A stretch of DNA of 64,000 nucleotides from Herbaspirillum frisingense GSF30. Its GTDB lineage: Bacteria > Pseudomonadota > Gammaproteobacteria > Burkholderiales > Burkholderiaceae_D. The stretch lies in assembly GCF_000300975.2 (NCBI RefSeq), contig NZ_AEEC02000001.1, positions 186,001-250,000 on the forward strand, in the 5' to 3' direction. Under the pieces are notes generated by a model. It was not told the DNA's origin. It did not search any database and saw nothing but the letters and a program-made list of their open reading frames with translations. Made by a program: the position numbers and the translations under genes. Within the stretch, counting starts at the first letter, position 1. The number at the start of each line of letters is the position of its first letter. Below, piece after piece: positions 37,983-47,851 of this stretch.

Positions 37983-38405
37983 ATGGCACATACTATTCAC
38001 GTGGACGTGGTCTCGGCGGAAGAGGAAATCTTCTCCGGCGAGGCGGAATTCGTCGCGTTGCCGGGCGAAGCGGGTGAGCTGGGTATCTACCCACGTCACA
38101 CCCCGCTGATCACGCGCATCAAGCCAGGTGCTGTCCGTATCAAGGTGTCGGGTCAGGCGCACGAGGAATTCGTGTTCGTGGCCGGTGGCCTGCTGGAAGT
38201 GCAGCCGGACGCCGTGACCGTGCTGGCCGACACCGCGATCCGTGGTGCCGACCTGGACGAAGCCAAGGCCGCCGAAGCCAAGCGTCTGGCCGAGGAAGCG
38301 CTGGTCAATCGCGACTCCAAGATCGACCACGCCGCAGCCCAGGCCGAACTGGCCGCCGCAGTGGCACAGCTGGCTGCGATCCAGAAGTTGCGTCAGAAGC
38401 GCTGA
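37983..38405 (+). CDS. atpC: ATP synthase F1 subunit epsilon
   Basis: A 140-residue subunit with an N-terminal beta-sandwich ([44 protein letters not shown]) and a C-terminal helical hairpin rich in Ala and Glu. It inhibits ATP hydrolysis and links to gamma. The ATG at 37983 follows AGGAAACGAC; an earlier in-frame ATG would add nine non-conserved residues. Last gene of the operon. Confidence 0.95.
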   Translation: MAHTIHVDVVSAEEEIFSGEAEFVALPGEAGELGIYPRHTPLITRIKPGAVRIKVSGQAHEEFVFVAGGLLEVQPDAVTVLADTAIRGADLDEAKAAEAKRLAEEALVNRDSKIDHAAAQAELAAAVAQLAAIQKLRQKR

Positions 38406-38416
38406 TCACTCGGCGT

Positions 38417-38475
38417 GTCCCCGCACAGCGGGGACGAATGCAGTAAATCGAAAGGCAGCCTCGGCTGCCTTTTTT
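38417..38475 (+). terminator. Double hairpin terminator of the atp operon
   Basis: A first hairpin (GTCCCCG 38417-38423 with CGGGGAC 38429-38435) is followed by a second, AAAGGCAG/CTGCCTTT (38451-38472), running into T6. The second is a classical intrinsic terminator. Confidence 0.88.
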
Positions 38476-38739
38476 CATGCTCATCCATGCTCGTCGCGAA
38501 TCGGTCGCCGTACGCTGTACTGCATCTTGCGGCGCAAGCCGACCTTTCCCGTCCCAGACGTACCTCCTTCTGGCTGCCTTACTTAACCTGTATCAAGCTG
38601 CCTGGCGGCACGCCTGCCGTCATGCTCATGTTCGGGTAAAGTGAGCCCTTCGATGCGCCGTGGCGAACCAAATCGGCGTGCGTAAATCATTTAGATGATA
38701 TGGGCCCCGAGCGCCCATTCATCCTCAGCAGGAGCACAC

Positions 38740-39201
38740 ATGTCTTCAGCCGTCTCGCCTTCTTCCTCCGCCGCCCTGTCCTCACGCGTCAATGGCAAGC
38801 CCATCATCGCCGTGGTCGGACTGTCCAACCGCCCCGAGCGGGCCAGCTTCGACGTTGCCGCCTACCTGCAGTCGGCGGGCTATCGCATCGTTGCAGTCAA
38901 TCCCATGTACGCCGGGCAGACCATACTGGGCGAACAGTGTCACGCCAGTTTGCAGGAGGCCAGCACGGCCTTGGCGGGGCAGGGCCTGAGGGTGAGCATC
39001 GTGGATTGCTTCCGCAAGTCGGCCGACATCCCACCGGTGGTGGAAGAAGCCATCGCCATCGGTGCCGACTGCGTCTGGATGCAGCTGGACATCGTCAATG
39101 AAGCAGCGGCGGCCCGCGCCCGCGCCGCAGGCCTGAAGGTCGTCATGGACAAGTGCATCAAGATCGAGCACGCCATGGGGGAATTGCACGGCGTGCTGTA
39201 A
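38740..39201 (+). CDS. CoA-binding domain protein (YccU-like)
   Basis: A 153-residue single Rossmann domain. PIIAVVGLSNRPERASFDVAAYLQSAGYRIVAVNP is the CoA-binding signature, as in YccU and the N-terminal part of succinyl-CoA synthetase alpha. A CxWMQLDIVNEAAAARARAAGLKVVMDKCIKIEH segment ends the domain. Its role is unknown. AGGAGCACAC before the ATG at 38740 decides the start. The PPK2 gene follows by 52 bp on the same strand. Confidence 0.88.
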   Translation: MSSAVSPSSSAALSSRVNGKPIIAVVGLSNRPERASFDVAAYLQSAGYRIVAVNPMYAGQTILGEQCHASLQEASTALAGQGLRVSIVDCFRKSADIPPVVEEAIAIGADCVWMQLDIVNEAAAARARAAGLKVVMDKCIKIEHAMGELHGVL

Positions 39202-39253
39202 AGGGCTCCACCTGCAATACGGACATTCACTGATAACGACAAAGCGAGACAGC

Positions 39254-40066
39254 ATGGCAAAGAAGATCGGCCCACCATTCACCGTCCATCCCAAGTTCGT
39301 CCTGAAAGAGAGCGATGCCTCCAGCAAGCCCCTCTCCAGCGGCGACAAGGAAAAGGACAAGGCCACTGTCCAGGCCCTGGCCGCCAAGATCGGCCTGCAG
39401 CAGCAGATGCTCTACGCCGGTCACAAGCACAAGGTGCTGGTGATCCTGCAAGGCATGGATACCAGCGGCAAGGATGGCACCGTCAATGACGTGTTCGCCG
39501 CCGTCAATCCCCAGGGTATCCGCATCGCCAACTTCAAGGGGCCGACGGCCATCGAGCTGGCACACGATTACCTGTGGCGCGTACATGCGCAGGTACCGGT
39601 AGCAGGGGAGATTGCGGTGTTCAACCGCAGCCATTACGAGGACGTGCTCATCACCCGCGTCCATGACTGGATCGATGACAAGGAATGCCAGCGCCGCTAT
39701 CGTCAGATCAACGATTTCGAGCGCATGCTGTGGGAAACCGGGACGGTGGTGTTGAAGTTCTTCCTGCACATCTCCAAGGCCGAGCAGAAGTCACGCCTGC
39801 AATCCCGCATCGACGACCCCAACAAGCACTGGAAATTCGATCCCCAGGATCTGGCCGAGCGCAAGTTCTGGGATGCCTACCAGCAGCGCTATCAGGAGGT
39901 GCTGCGTGCCACCAGTACCCTGCATGCGCCCTGGTATGTGGTGCCAGCGGATTCCAAGACCCATCGCAACCTGCTGGTGGCCAATGTGGTCCTGGAAACA
40001 CTGCAGAAACTGAAGCTGAAATTCCCCGATGCCAAGCCGGAACTGAAGAACCTCAAGTTCGACTGA
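39254..40066 (+). CDS. ppk2: PPK2-family polyphosphate kinase
   Basis: A 270-residue P-loop kinase. Walker A is GMDTSGKDG at 67-75, the Walker-B-like NRSHYEDV is at 124-131, and the lid carries several arginines. PPK2 enzymes transfer phosphate between polyphosphate and nucleotides. This is a single-domain form of the size of those that phosphorylate nucleoside mono- or diphosphates. It could also act in the direction of polyphosphate synthesis. It converges with the PheC-like gene after 27 bp. Confidence 0.9.
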   Translation: MAKKIGPPFTVHPKFVLKESDASSKPLSSGDKEKDKATVQALAAKIGLQQQMLYAGHKHKVLVILQGMDTSGKDGTVNDVFAAVNPQGIRIANFKGPTAIELAHDYLWRVHAQVPVAGEIAVFNRSHYEDVLITRVHDWIDDKECQRRYRQINDFERMLWETGTVVLKFFLHISKAEQKSRLQSRIDDPNKHWKFDPQDLAERKFWDAYQQRYQEVLRATSTLHAPWYVVPADSKTHRNLLVANVVLETLQKLKLKFPDAKPELKNLKFD

Positions 40067-40093
40067 GCGCCCGGCCATCGGGATGCCGGCGGA

Positions 40094-40885
40094 CTACTTC
40101 AACCACTTGTCGAAGATCTGCTGGTATTCGCCAGTGGCCTTGGCCAGGTGCAGCCAGGTGTCCACATACGCCTTGAAGGCCACATCGCCACGCGGCAGCA
40201 GGTAGGCTTTTTCGGCGAACTGCAGCGGCTGGTCCGGAGTCACCGGGCAAAGCTCAGGATGCAGCTTGGATTGCCACAGGGTTTCGCTGGCATCGGTCAC
40301 CATCACGTCGGCCTTGCCATCCACGATCTGCTGGAAGATCGTCACGTTGTCCGGGTGCAGCAAGAGCGTGGCGCGCTTGTAGCGGGCACGGGCGAAGCGC
40401 TCGTTGGTGCCGCCCGGATTGACGATGGCGCGGGTACCCGGCTGGTCGATCATGTCGAAGTTACGGAACTTGTCCTTGTCGGCACAGCGGATGATGGGGG
40501 CCTTGCCATCCACCATGGTGGGTTCCGAGAAGGCGGCCTTGCGGGCGCGGTCCAGGGTGATGGAGACGCCACCCATGGCGATGTCGCACTGGGCGATGAA
40601 GTCGTTCATCAGCGTGCTCCAGGTGGTCTTGACGAACTGCGCCTCTACGCCCAGCGACTTGGCCAGCGCCTGCCCCAGTTCCACATCCATGCCTTCGAAG
40701 GTCTGGTCGGGCCGGTAATAGGTGAAGGGCCTGTAGTCGCCGGTCATGCAGATGCGCAGCTTGCCGGCCTTGAGTACCTGGTCCAGGCGCGACGCCGGGA
40801 CGCTGTCCTCGGCGCGGGCCGATGACAAGGTCAGTGACAGCACAGCCAGACCTGCCAGCAGGACGGCGCGGATAGTGTTCTTCAT
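40094..40885 (-). CDS. PheC-like periplasmic cyclohexadienyl dehydratase (solute-binding-protein fold)
   Basis: A 263-residue protein with a signal peptide ending near SARA (about 25). The fold is that of amino-acid solute-binding proteins (LRICMTGDYRPFTYYRPDQTFEGMDVELGQALA). However IVNPGGTNERFARA (155-168), LHPDNVTIFQQIVDGKADVMVTDASE and KAYLLPRGDVAFKAYVDTWL match periplasmic cyclohexadienyl dehydratase (PheC), in which a glutamate in this region is catalytic (E162 here, from memory). No permease or ATPase gene is near. It would turn prephenate or arogenate into phenylpyruvate or phenylalanine. A true binding protein remains possible. Confidence 0.75.
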   Translation of the reverse strand: MKNTIRAVLLAGLAVLSLTLSSARAEDSVPASRLDQVLKAGKLRICMTGDYRPFTYYRPDQTFEGMDVELGQALAKSLGVEAQFVKTTWSTLMNDFIAQCDIAMGGVSITLDRARKAAFSEPTMVDGKAPIIRCADKDKFRNFDMIDQPGTRAIVNPGGTNERFARARYKRATLLLHPDNVTIFQQIVDGKADVMVTDASETLWQSKLHPELCPVTPDQPLQFAEKAYLLPRGDVAFKAYVDTWLHLAKATGEYQQIFDKWLK

Positions 40886-41125
40886 GGATTCTCCTTGTGG
40901 ATGATTGCGCGGGATCGGCCCGATCTCTGTTCGGTTCTTGTGCGGTTCTTGTTGATTTGAAAGGCCGGCTGGGCGAGTACTTCGCCAGCCGGGCCATCAT
41001 AGCAAAACCCGCTGCCACGACCTGCATCAATATCAGCGCACGCCGATAGCGACAATTAGCCCGGAAGCCCCGCCCGTAGGATGCGATAATGCCGGATTGT
41101 CCTCAGAGCGCATTGCAGGCCGACC

Positions 41126-42235
41126 ATGTCTTCTTCCACGTCTCCGTCCACCTCTCAGTCCACCTTCGCTCCGCTGAAGAACGATACCTTCCTGCGAGCC
41201 TTGTTGCGCCAGCCCACCGACTACACGCCGCTGTGGCTGATGCGCCAGGCCGGCCGCTACCTGCCCGAATACCGCGCCACCCGCAGTCGCGCAGGTTCCT
41301 TCATGGGCCTGGCGACCAACCCGGACTACGCGACCGAAGTCACGCTGCAGCCGCTGGAACGCTATCCCCTGGACGCCGCCATCCTGTTCTCGGACATCCT
41401 CACCGTTCCCGACGCCATGGGCCTGGGTCTCTATTTCGCAGAGGGCGAGGGTCCCAAGTTCGAGCGTCCCCTGCGCGATGAAGCCGCGATCCGTGCGCTG
41501 CAGGCCCCGGACCTGGAGCGCCTGGATTACGTCTTCAAGGCGGTCACCCAGATCCGTCGCGAGCTCGATGGCCGGGTTCCGCTGATCGGCTTCTCCGGCA
41601 GCCCCTGGACGCTGGCCTGCTACATGGTCGAAGGTGGTGGCTCGGACGATTTCCGCCTGGTCAAGAGCATGCTCTACAGCCGCCCTGACCTGATGCATCA
41701 CATCCTCAAGACCAACGCCGCTGCGGTAGCCGCCTACCTGAATGCGCAGATTGCCGCCGGTGCGCAGGCCGTGATGATCTTCGATACCTGGGGCGGTGCG
41801 TTGGCCGATGGCATCTACCAGCAATTCTCCCTGGCCTACATGCAGCAGGTGGTCAGCCAGCTCCAGCGCAAGCAGGATGGCCAGCAGATTCCGGTGATTG
41901 TCTTCACCAAGGGCGGTGGCCTGTGGCTGGAGCAGATCGCCGCCATCGGCGCCGACGCCGTAGGCCTGGACTGGACCGTCAACCTGGGCGACGCACGGCG
42001 CCGTGTGGGCGACAAGGTCGCCCTGCAAGGCAACCTGGACCCCAACGTCCTCTTCGCCGGCGACGACGCCATCCGCGCCGAAGTCCGCAAGCTGCTGGAG
42101 TCATTCGGACGTCCTGGCCCCGGCAGTGGCCACGTCTTCAATCTGGGCCATGGCATCTCCCAGCACACCCCGCCGCAAGCCGTGGCGACCCTGGCGCAGG
42201 CGGTGCACGAGATGAGTCGTGCCATGCGCGGCTGA
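41126..42235 (+). CDS. hemE: Uroporphyrinogen decarboxylase
   Basis: A 369-residue HemE. The signature [16 protein letters not shown] is at 35-50 (R40 and R44 bind substrate carboxylates), [15 protein letters not shown] carries the catalytic Asp, and [16 protein letters not shown] is conserved. It removes four acetate carboxyls in heme synthesis. The first 16 residues are Ser/Thr-rich and variable. A GATAAT near 41085 may be its -10. It is directly upstream of a DnaA-box-rich gap. Confidence 0.96.
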   Translation: MSSSTSPSTSQSTFAPLKNDTFLRALLRQPTDYTPLWLMRQAGRYLPEYRATRSRAGSFMGLATNPDYATEVTLQPLERYPLDAAILFSDILTVPDAMGLGLYFAEGEGPKFERPLRDEAAIRALQAPDLERLDYVFKAVTQIRRELDGRVPLIGFSGSPWTLACYMVEGGGSDDFRLVKSMLYSRPDLMHHILKTNAAAVAAYLNAQIAAGAQAVMIFDTWGGALADGIYQQFSLAYMQQVVSQLQRKQDGQQIPVIVFTKGGGLWLEQIAAIGADAVGLDWTVNLGDARRRVGDKVALQGNLDPNVLFAGDDAIRAEVRKLLESFGRPGPGSGHVFNLGHGISQHTPPQAVATLAQAVHEMSRAMRG

Positions 42236-42395
42236 TCGTGCGCGTATCTGTCGTTATCTGTTCATATCTGTGCGGCGGGATAAGTTAATATGCACATCTT
42301 TGCCGGTCGGAGCTGACTTATACACATTCGCCGCCGTTTTCTGATTGAGAATCAAACTTATCGGAATATGAACGGAAAGCGCAAGACGGTGTTTG

Positions 42396-42530
42396 TAAGT
42401 CCTTGATTTTCATGGATTTATTTTTTTCGAATAAATGCCTGGTCTGTCCGTAAGCCGCTGTGGTATTAGCTCTCGGACTTGTCAAGAGGCACTTGTCAAC
42501 AAAGTTATCCACAGGCGCTGTGCATAATGG
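42396..42530. repeat. Degenerate direct repeat, copy A (with DnaA boxes)
   Basis: About 135 bp that align collinearly with 42763-42897 at a constant offset of 366-367. Shared blocks in order are TAAGTCNTTGATTTT, TGGA, ATTTTTT, CCGTAAGCC, TGTCAAGAGGCAYTTGTC and CAAAGTTATCCACAG. Each copy ends in a pair of DnaA-box-like 9-mers in opposite orientation. Confidence 0.75.
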
Positions 42531-42762
42531 GCAAAAGCGTTTACAAAACCGCCGCTTATCGAAGTATTTGAAGAATTACTTTAAGTTTGTAGGACAGTAC
42601 GCGCAGGTCGGTGCAGGAAAAAGCCAGGGTTTTTTTGTCAGCCAGCACTTGACAAATGCCCTTCGCCTGATCCGCAAACCGGGACTTATGCACATAAAAG
42701 GCATGCCGCATTTGCACAAACCGTCTAAGCAAATTTTTTTCCCGTGCTAAGGCGAAAAATTT

Positions 42763-42897
42763 TAAGTCATTGATTTTATTGGACTAATTTTTTGCCCTGC
42801 ATTTGGGCAGCGCGCCGTAAGCCTCGCCCAGTCTACTCGTGGCGATGTCAAGAGGCATTTGTCCCCAAAGTTATCCACAGGGTTTGTGGATAGGTTG
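42763..42897. repeat. Degenerate direct repeat, copy B (with DnaA boxes)
   Basis: Second copy of the module described for 42396-42530, ending 56 bp before priA. Its inverted DnaA box pair is TTATCCACA (42871-42879) and TGTGGATAG (42885-42893). Confidence 0.75.
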
Positions 42898-42953
42898 AAA
42901 AATGACGATTAAACCGGGGCTTAGGCCGGTTTTTCAGGATTTACATTAAGTTC

Positions 42954-45125
42954 GTGGAACAACGTCTGCTTCAGGTCGCGCTCGATACGCCCCTGCATAC
43001 CGTCTTTGATTACCGCTGGAAGGCCAGTTCGCCGGATGAGCCGTTGCCGGCGATCGGCCAACTGGTGGTGGTCCCCTTCGGCCGCCGCGAAGCCGTCGGC
43101 GTGGTCGTCGGCCAGGATGCGCAGACCGACCTGCAGGCCGACAAGATCAAGGACGTCATTGCCGTGCGGCACCAGTTGCCGCCGATGTCAGCGCATTGGC
43201 TGGCACTGTGCGGCTTTGCCGCCGACTACTACCAGCGTCCGCTGGGTGAGGTGATGCTGCCGGGGCTGCCCAAGAATCTGCGGGCCCTCACCACGGTGGC
43301 GCTGGACAAGGCACTCAAGGCCCTGGGCCGGCTTGCGCCCGCCACCAAGGCCAAGCCCAGGTCCAGGAAAAAGGCGGCGGTGGCCGCCACGGTGGAGGAA
43401 GCTATCGTCGATCCTGTGATGGCCGACCCATCGCCGGACCCGCTGCAACTGGGTGCCGCGCCGCCGCTGAATCCGTCCCAGCAGCAGGCGGTCGATGCGA
43501 TCGTCGGCGCCGAGGGTTTCGCCCCGTTGCTGCTGTATGGCGTCACCGGCAGCGGCAAGACCGAGGTCTACCTGCAGGCTGCCGCCACCATCCTGCGTCG
43601 CGCGGCAGAGCAGGCCAGTTCATCCGGTTCGCCTGAGCCTGGCCAGCCGACGCCGGCCCCCGCCCAGATCCTGGTGCTGGTGCCGGAAATCAACCTGACT
43701 CCGCAGCTGGAAGGCAACATCCGCGCACGTTTCCCGCATCTTAAGGTGGTCGCCCTGCACAGCGGCCTGGCCGAGGGCGAGCGTGCCCGCAACTGGCTGG
43801 CGGCCCACCTGGGGCAGGCGCACATCGTGCTGGGGACGCGGCTGGCGATCCTGTCGTCGCTGCCCTCCCTGAAGCTCATCGTCATCGACGAGGAACACGA
43901 CCCCTCCTACAAGCAGCAGGAAGGTCTGCGCTACTCCGCGCGCGACCTGGCCGTCTGGCGTGCGCACCAGCTGGGCATCCCGGTGGTGCTGGGTTCGGCC
44001 ACACCCTCGCTGGAAACCTGGCAGCACGCCCAGGCCGGCCGCTACCGCCGCCTGGAACTGCGCCAGCGCGCGGCCCTGCAGGCAGTGCTGCCCAGCGTCA
44101 AGGTGATCGACATGGAGCGCGACAAGCCCGTCGACGGCCTGACCTCGACCCTGATCGCGGCCGTGCGCAAGCGCCTGGAGCAGGGCGAGCAGTCGCTGCT
44201 GTTCCTCAACCGGCGTGGCTATGCGCCGGTGCTGGCCTGCGACGCCTGCGGCTGGATCAGCAACTGCATGCGCTGCGATGCCTTCATGGTGGTGCATCGC
44301 CCCGAGCGCCGCCTGCGCTGCCACCATTGCAGCCTGGAACTGCACATCCCACGCGCCTGCCCGACCTGCGGCAACGTCGACCTGCAACCGTTGGGACGCG
44401 GCACCCAGCGGGTCGAAGAGGGCCTGCATGGCATCTTCCCCGAGGCCCGCATCCTGCGCATCGATGCCGACTCCACCCGCCTCAAGGGCTCGGCCCAGAG
44501 CGCTTTCGACAGCGTGCACCGGGGCGAGGTCGATATCCTGATCGGCACCCAGATGGTGGCCAAGGGGCATGACTTCAAAAAGCTCACCCTGGTGGGCGTG
44601 CTCAATCCCGACACCGCCCTGTTCTCGCACGACTACCGCGCCAGCGAGCGCCTGTTCGCGCAACTGATGCAGGTGGCCGGCCGCGCCGGCCGTGCCGGGC
44701 TGTCGGCCGATGGCAGTTCGGGCGAAGTGCTGATCCAGACCCGCTATCCACATCACCCGCTGTACCAGGCCGTGATCCGCCACGACTACGATGGCTTTGC
44801 CGGTGAATTGCTGGACGAGCGGCGCCAGGCGCATTTCCCGCCCTTCATGTACCAGGCACTGTTGCGCGCCGAAGGTCGCGAACTGGAGATCGCCATGGGT
44901 TTCCTGAAGGAAGCGGCCAGCTTGCTGGACGCCCCGGCCATCACCATCAACGAACCGATCCCGATGACCATGATGCGGGTGGCCAATGTCGAGCGTGCCC
45001 AATTGCTGATCGAATGTCCCTCGCGTCCGACACTGCAGGCTTTCCTCAAGGAATGGCTGGCCTTGTTGCGGCAGATGAAGACCCGCGCGCGCTGGTCGCT
45101 GGAAGTCGATCCGGTCGATATCTGA
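42954..45125 (+). CDS. priA: Primosomal replication protein N' (replication-restart helicase)
   Basis: A 723-residue helicase. The N-terminal DNA-binding domain is followed by a Lys/Ala-rich linker (about 128-168), Walker A GVTGSGKT (196-203), DEEH (312-315), and eight zinc-binding cysteines in CDACG...CMRC...CHHC...CPTCG. PriA restarts stalled forks with PriB/DnaT/DnaB. A GTG start at 42954 fits the family N-terminus; the upstream ribosome site is weak. An insertion rich in Ser/Pro/Gln lies near 219-237. Confidence 0.95.
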   Translation: MEQRLLQVALDTPLHTVFDYRWKASSPDEPLPAIGQLVVVPFGRREAVGVVVGQDAQTDLQADKIKDVIAVRHQLPPMSAHWLALCGFAADYYQRPLGEVMLPGLPKNLRALTTVALDKALKALGRLAPATKAKPRSRKKAAVAATVEEAIVDPVMADPSPDPLQLGAAPPLNPSQQQAVDAIVGAEGFAPLLLYGVTGSGKTEVYLQAAATILRRAAEQASSSGSPEPGQPTPAPAQILVLVPEINLTPQLEGNIRARFPHLKVVALHSGLAEGERARNWLAAHLGQAHIVLGTRLAILSSLPSLKLIVIDEEHDPSYKQQEGLRYSARDLAVWRAHQLGIPVVLGSATPSLETWQHAQAGRYRRLELRQRAALQAVLPSVKVIDMERDKPVDGLTSTLIAAVRKRLEQGEQSLLFLNRRGYAPVLACDACGWISNCMRCDAFMVVHRPERRLRCHHCSLELHIPRACPTCGNVDLQPLGRGTQRVEEGLHGIFPEARILRIDADSTRLKGSAQSAFDSVHRGEVDILIGTQMVAKGHDFKKLTLVGVLNPDTALFSHDYRASERLFAQLMQVAGRAGRAGLSADGSSGEVLIQTRYPHHPLYQAVIRHDYDGFAGELLDERRQAHFPPFMYQALLRAEGRELEIAMGFLKEAASLLDAPAITINEPIPMTMMRVANVERAQLLIECPSRPTLQAFLKEWLALLRQMKTRARWSLEVDPVDI

Positions 45126-45233
45126 GACGGCCCGGGCCGGTTTTTGTTGTGATTACGGCATCTTTGCCTCGGCAGGGCGCCGGACTGCACGCAAGCCGCT
45201 TGTTCATGCAGCCAACACGGTACGCCTAGCCGG

Positions 45234-45239
45234 TATAAT
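45234..45239 (+). promoter_or_regulatory. -10 box (TATAAT) of the argS promoter
   Basis: A perfect TATAAT about 94 bp before argS, with no good -35. Transcription should start near 45246. Confidence 0.5.
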
Positions 45240-45332
45240 CTCGGCTGCTCAACCAATTGCAAGCGATCCCTCCGCGCGGCGCCTCACAGCCGGTCCAGCG
45301 CCACGGCCGCTTCCGCTTTACCCCTCATTCCC

Positions 45333-47066
45333 ATGCTCGCACAACAGAAACAACGCATCTCCGACCTGTTCTCGTCCGCCCTGCAGCCGCTGCTGGCCGA
45401 CAGCGGCCTGACGCCGACCATCACCCTGGAGCGCCCGCGTGACGCCTCGCACGGCGACATCGCCTGCAACATCGCCATGCAACTGGCCAAGCCGCTCAAG
45501 AAGAACCCGCGTGAGCTGGCGCAAGCCATCGTGGCCGCCGTGATGGCCGACCCGGCCCGCGAAGGCCTGGTGGAATCGGTCGAGATCGCCGGTCCGGGCT
45601 TCATTAACCTGCGCGTGGCCGCAGCCGCCAGGCAGGCGGTGGTGAAGGCGATCCACCAACAGGGCGAGGCCTTTGGTCGCGGCACTGCAGGCGCGGGCCA
45701 GAAGGTGCTGGTCGAGTTCGTCTCCGCCAACCCCACCGGTCCGCTGCACGTGGGTCACGGTCGCCAGGGTGCGCTGGGCGATGCGTTGTCGTCGCTGCTG
45801 GACGTGCAGGGCTACGATGTCCTGCGCGAGTTCTACTACAACGACGCCGGTGTCCAGATCGCTACGCTGGCAAGCTCGGTGCAGGCCCGCGCCCGTGGCT
45901 TCAAACCGGGCGATGCGCAATGGCCGGAATCGGCCTACAACGGCGACTACATCGCCGACATCGCCCGCGACTTCCTGGACAAGAAGACCGTCGCCGCCAG
46001 CGACGGCGAACCCGTCACCGGCAGCGGTGATGTCGAAGATATCGAGTCGATCCGTCGCTTCGCCGTCGCCTACCTGCGTCATGAGCAGGACCTGGACCTG
46101 CAGGCCTTCGGCGTGAAGTTCGACAATTACTACCTGGAGTCCTCGCTCTATGCCGACGGCAAGGTGGCCGCTGCCGTGGACGCGCTGGTCAAGGCCGGCA
46201 AGACCTACGAGCAGGATGGCGCGCTGTGGCTGCGCACCACCGACTATGGCGACGACAAGGATCGCGTCATGAAGAAGACCGACGGCACCTATACCTACTT
46301 CGTGCCCGATGTCGCCTATCACATCAACAAGTGGCAACGTGGCTACGGCAAGGTCATCAATATCCAGGGCAGCGATCACCACGGCACCATCGCCCGCGTG
46401 CGTGCCGGCCTGCAGGCAGCCGGCGTGGGCATCCCGCAAGGCTATCCCGACTACGTGCTGCACAAGATGGTCACCGTCATGCGCAATGGCGAAGAGGTCA
46501 AGATCTCCAAGCGTGCCGGTTCCTACGTCACCCTGCGTGACCTGATCGAATGGTCGGCCGGCGAGGCCGTCGAAGGCCAGGAACGCGACCTCACCCGCGG
46601 CCGCGATGCGGTGCGCTTCTTCCTCATCTCGCGCAAGGCCGATACCGAGTTCGTCTTCGACGTCGACCTGGCCCTGGCCCAGTCCGACGAAAACCCGGTC
46701 TACTACGTGCAATACGCCCATGCGCGCATCTGTACCGTGCTGGGCAAGTGGGGTGGCAACGAGGATGAGCTCAAGGACGTGACCGACCTGTCGCCGCTGA
46801 CCGCCCCGCGTGAAGCGACCCTGCTGGCCAAGCTGGCCGAATACCCGGACATGCTGGCGCATGCCCTGCAGGAGCTGGGACCGCACCAGGTTGCCTTCTA
46901 CCTGCGCGATCTGGCAGGCGAACTGCATAGCTACTACAATGCGGAACGCGTGCTGGTCGACGATGTCCCAACCAGGTCCGCACGCCTGGCGCTGTTGTCC
47001 GCCACCCGTCAGGTACTGCGCAACGGCCTGGCCCTGCTGGGCGTATCGGCTCCGGCCAGAATGTAA
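45333..47066 (+). CDS. argS: Arginyl-tRNA synthetase
   Basis: A 577-residue class I synthetase. [10 protein letters not shown] is in the N-terminal tRNA-binding domain, HVGH at 139-142 is the HIGH motif, and [12 protein letters not shown] is the KMSKS-like loop. The C-terminal helical domain binds the anticodon. Typical length. It begins an apparent operon with the SPOR-domain and dsbA genes, each a short distance downstream. Confidence 0.97.
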   Translation: MLAQQKQRISDLFSSALQPLLADSGLTPTITLERPRDASHGDIACNIAMQLAKPLKKNPRELAQAIVAAVMADPAREGLVESVEIAGPGFINLRVAAAARQAVVKAIHQQGEAFGRGTAGAGQKVLVEFVSANPTGPLHVGHGRQGALGDALSSLLDVQGYDVLREFYYNDAGVQIATLASSVQARARGFKPGDAQWPESAYNGDYIADIARDFLDKKTVAASDGEPVTGSGDVEDIESIRRFAVAYLRHEQDLDLQAFGVKFDNYYLESSLYADGKVAAAVDALVKAGKTYEQDGALWLRTTDYGDDKDRVMKKTDGTYTYFVPDVAYHINKWQRGYGKVINIQGSDHHGTIARVRAGLQAAGVGIPQGYPDYVLHKMVTVMRNGEEVKISKRAGSYVTLRDLIEWSAGEAVEGQERDLTRGRDAVRFFLISRKADTEFVFDVDLALAQSDENPVYYVQYAHARICTVLGKWGGNEDELKDVTDLSPLTAPREATLLAKLAEYPDMLAHALQELGPHQVAFYLRDLAGELHSYYNAERVLVDDVPTRSARLALLSATRQVLRNGLALLGVSAPARM

Positions 47067-47086
47067 ACAAGCAGCTAAAGAGAAAC

Positions 47087-47743
47087 GTGAAACCGTTGAA
47101 CGCGAAACATCACAAGCAGGCCGGCGGCACGCTGCTCGGCCTGATCCTGGGTTTGATTGTCGGCCTGGGCATCGCCGTGGGCGTGGCCCTGATGATCACC
47201 AAGTCGCCCATCCCCTTCGTCAACAAGGTGGTGCGTCCCGAACGGGCCGATCCGACCCCGGCCCAGGCGGCCGACCCCAACCGTCCGCTCTACGGCAACC
47301 GCGACATCGCCCGCGAGGCCGCGCGCGACCAGCAGCAGTCGCAGACCCCGGTGCCGCCCAATACCGCCGCTGCCCAGCCGGTGCCGCCAGTAGCGCCAGC
47401 GCCGCAGGCCGCGACCCCGCCGGCCAAGCAGCCTGACACCAGGACGGCGGACGCCAAGCCCTCTGCCGCCGCGCCGTCGGCCTCCAAGAACGACAGCAAT
47501 GACGACAAGTGGAGCTACTTCCTGCAGACCGGCGCCTTCCGCGACCAGGCCGATGCCGAGAGCGCCCGCGCCAAGCTGGCCCTGCTCGGTTTCGAAGCCC
47601 GCGTCACTGAACGTACCGCCGACAGCGGCGTGCTCTATCGCGTGCGCATCGGTCCCTTCGACCATGCCGAAGCGATGAACCGCACGCGCAGCAAGCTGTC
47701 CGATAACGGGGTCGATGCCGCCATCGTGCGCATTCCCAAGTAA
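47087..47743 (+). CDS. SPOR-domain inner-membrane protein
   Basis: A 218-residue protein. A single membrane helix (about 15-37) is followed by a long Ala/Pro-rich periplasmic linker, then a SPOR domain at about 140-218 (YFLQTGAFRDQADAESARAKLALLGFEARV... YRVRIGPFDHAEAMNRTRSKL). SPOR domains bind denuded glycan at the division septum; it resembles FtsN in layout. The GTG start at 47087 places the membrane helix correctly. It lies 20 bp after argS, the same neighbourhood as FtsN-like proteins in related bacteria. Confidence 0.88.
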   Translation: MKPLNAKHHKQAGGTLLGLILGLIVGLGIAVGVALMITKSPIPFVNKVVRPERADPTPAQAADPNRPLYGNRDIAREAARDQQQSQTPVPPNTAAAQPVPPVAPAPQAATPPAKQPDTRTADAKPSAAAPSASKNDSNDDKWSYFLQTGAFRDQADAESARAKLALLGFEARVTERTADSGVLYRVRIGPFDHAEAMNRTRSKLSDNGVDAAIVRIPK

Positions 47744-47851
47744 TCCACAGCACACCCACGGTGCCGGCGGCAAGGGATGGCCGGCCGGCACGGGGTGCAG
47801 ACCGGCGCACAGGCCGGTTCCAAACGACTATCCATCAGAGAGGGTAATACC

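Larger units (their letters stand above)
42236..42953. other. AT-rich gene-free region with DnaA-box-like 9-mers (origin-like)
   Basis: About 720 bp between hemE and priA with no supported gene. It contains TTATCCACA twice (42505-42513, 42871-42879), TTATACACA (42318-42326), TTATGCACA (42686-42694), and on the other strand TTATGCACA (42519-42527) and CTATCCACA (42885-42893). AT-rich tracts lie at 42400-42435 and 42730-42795. The layout resembles a replication origin or a DnaA-titration/reactivation site. dnaA itself is not in the window. Confidence 0.6.
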
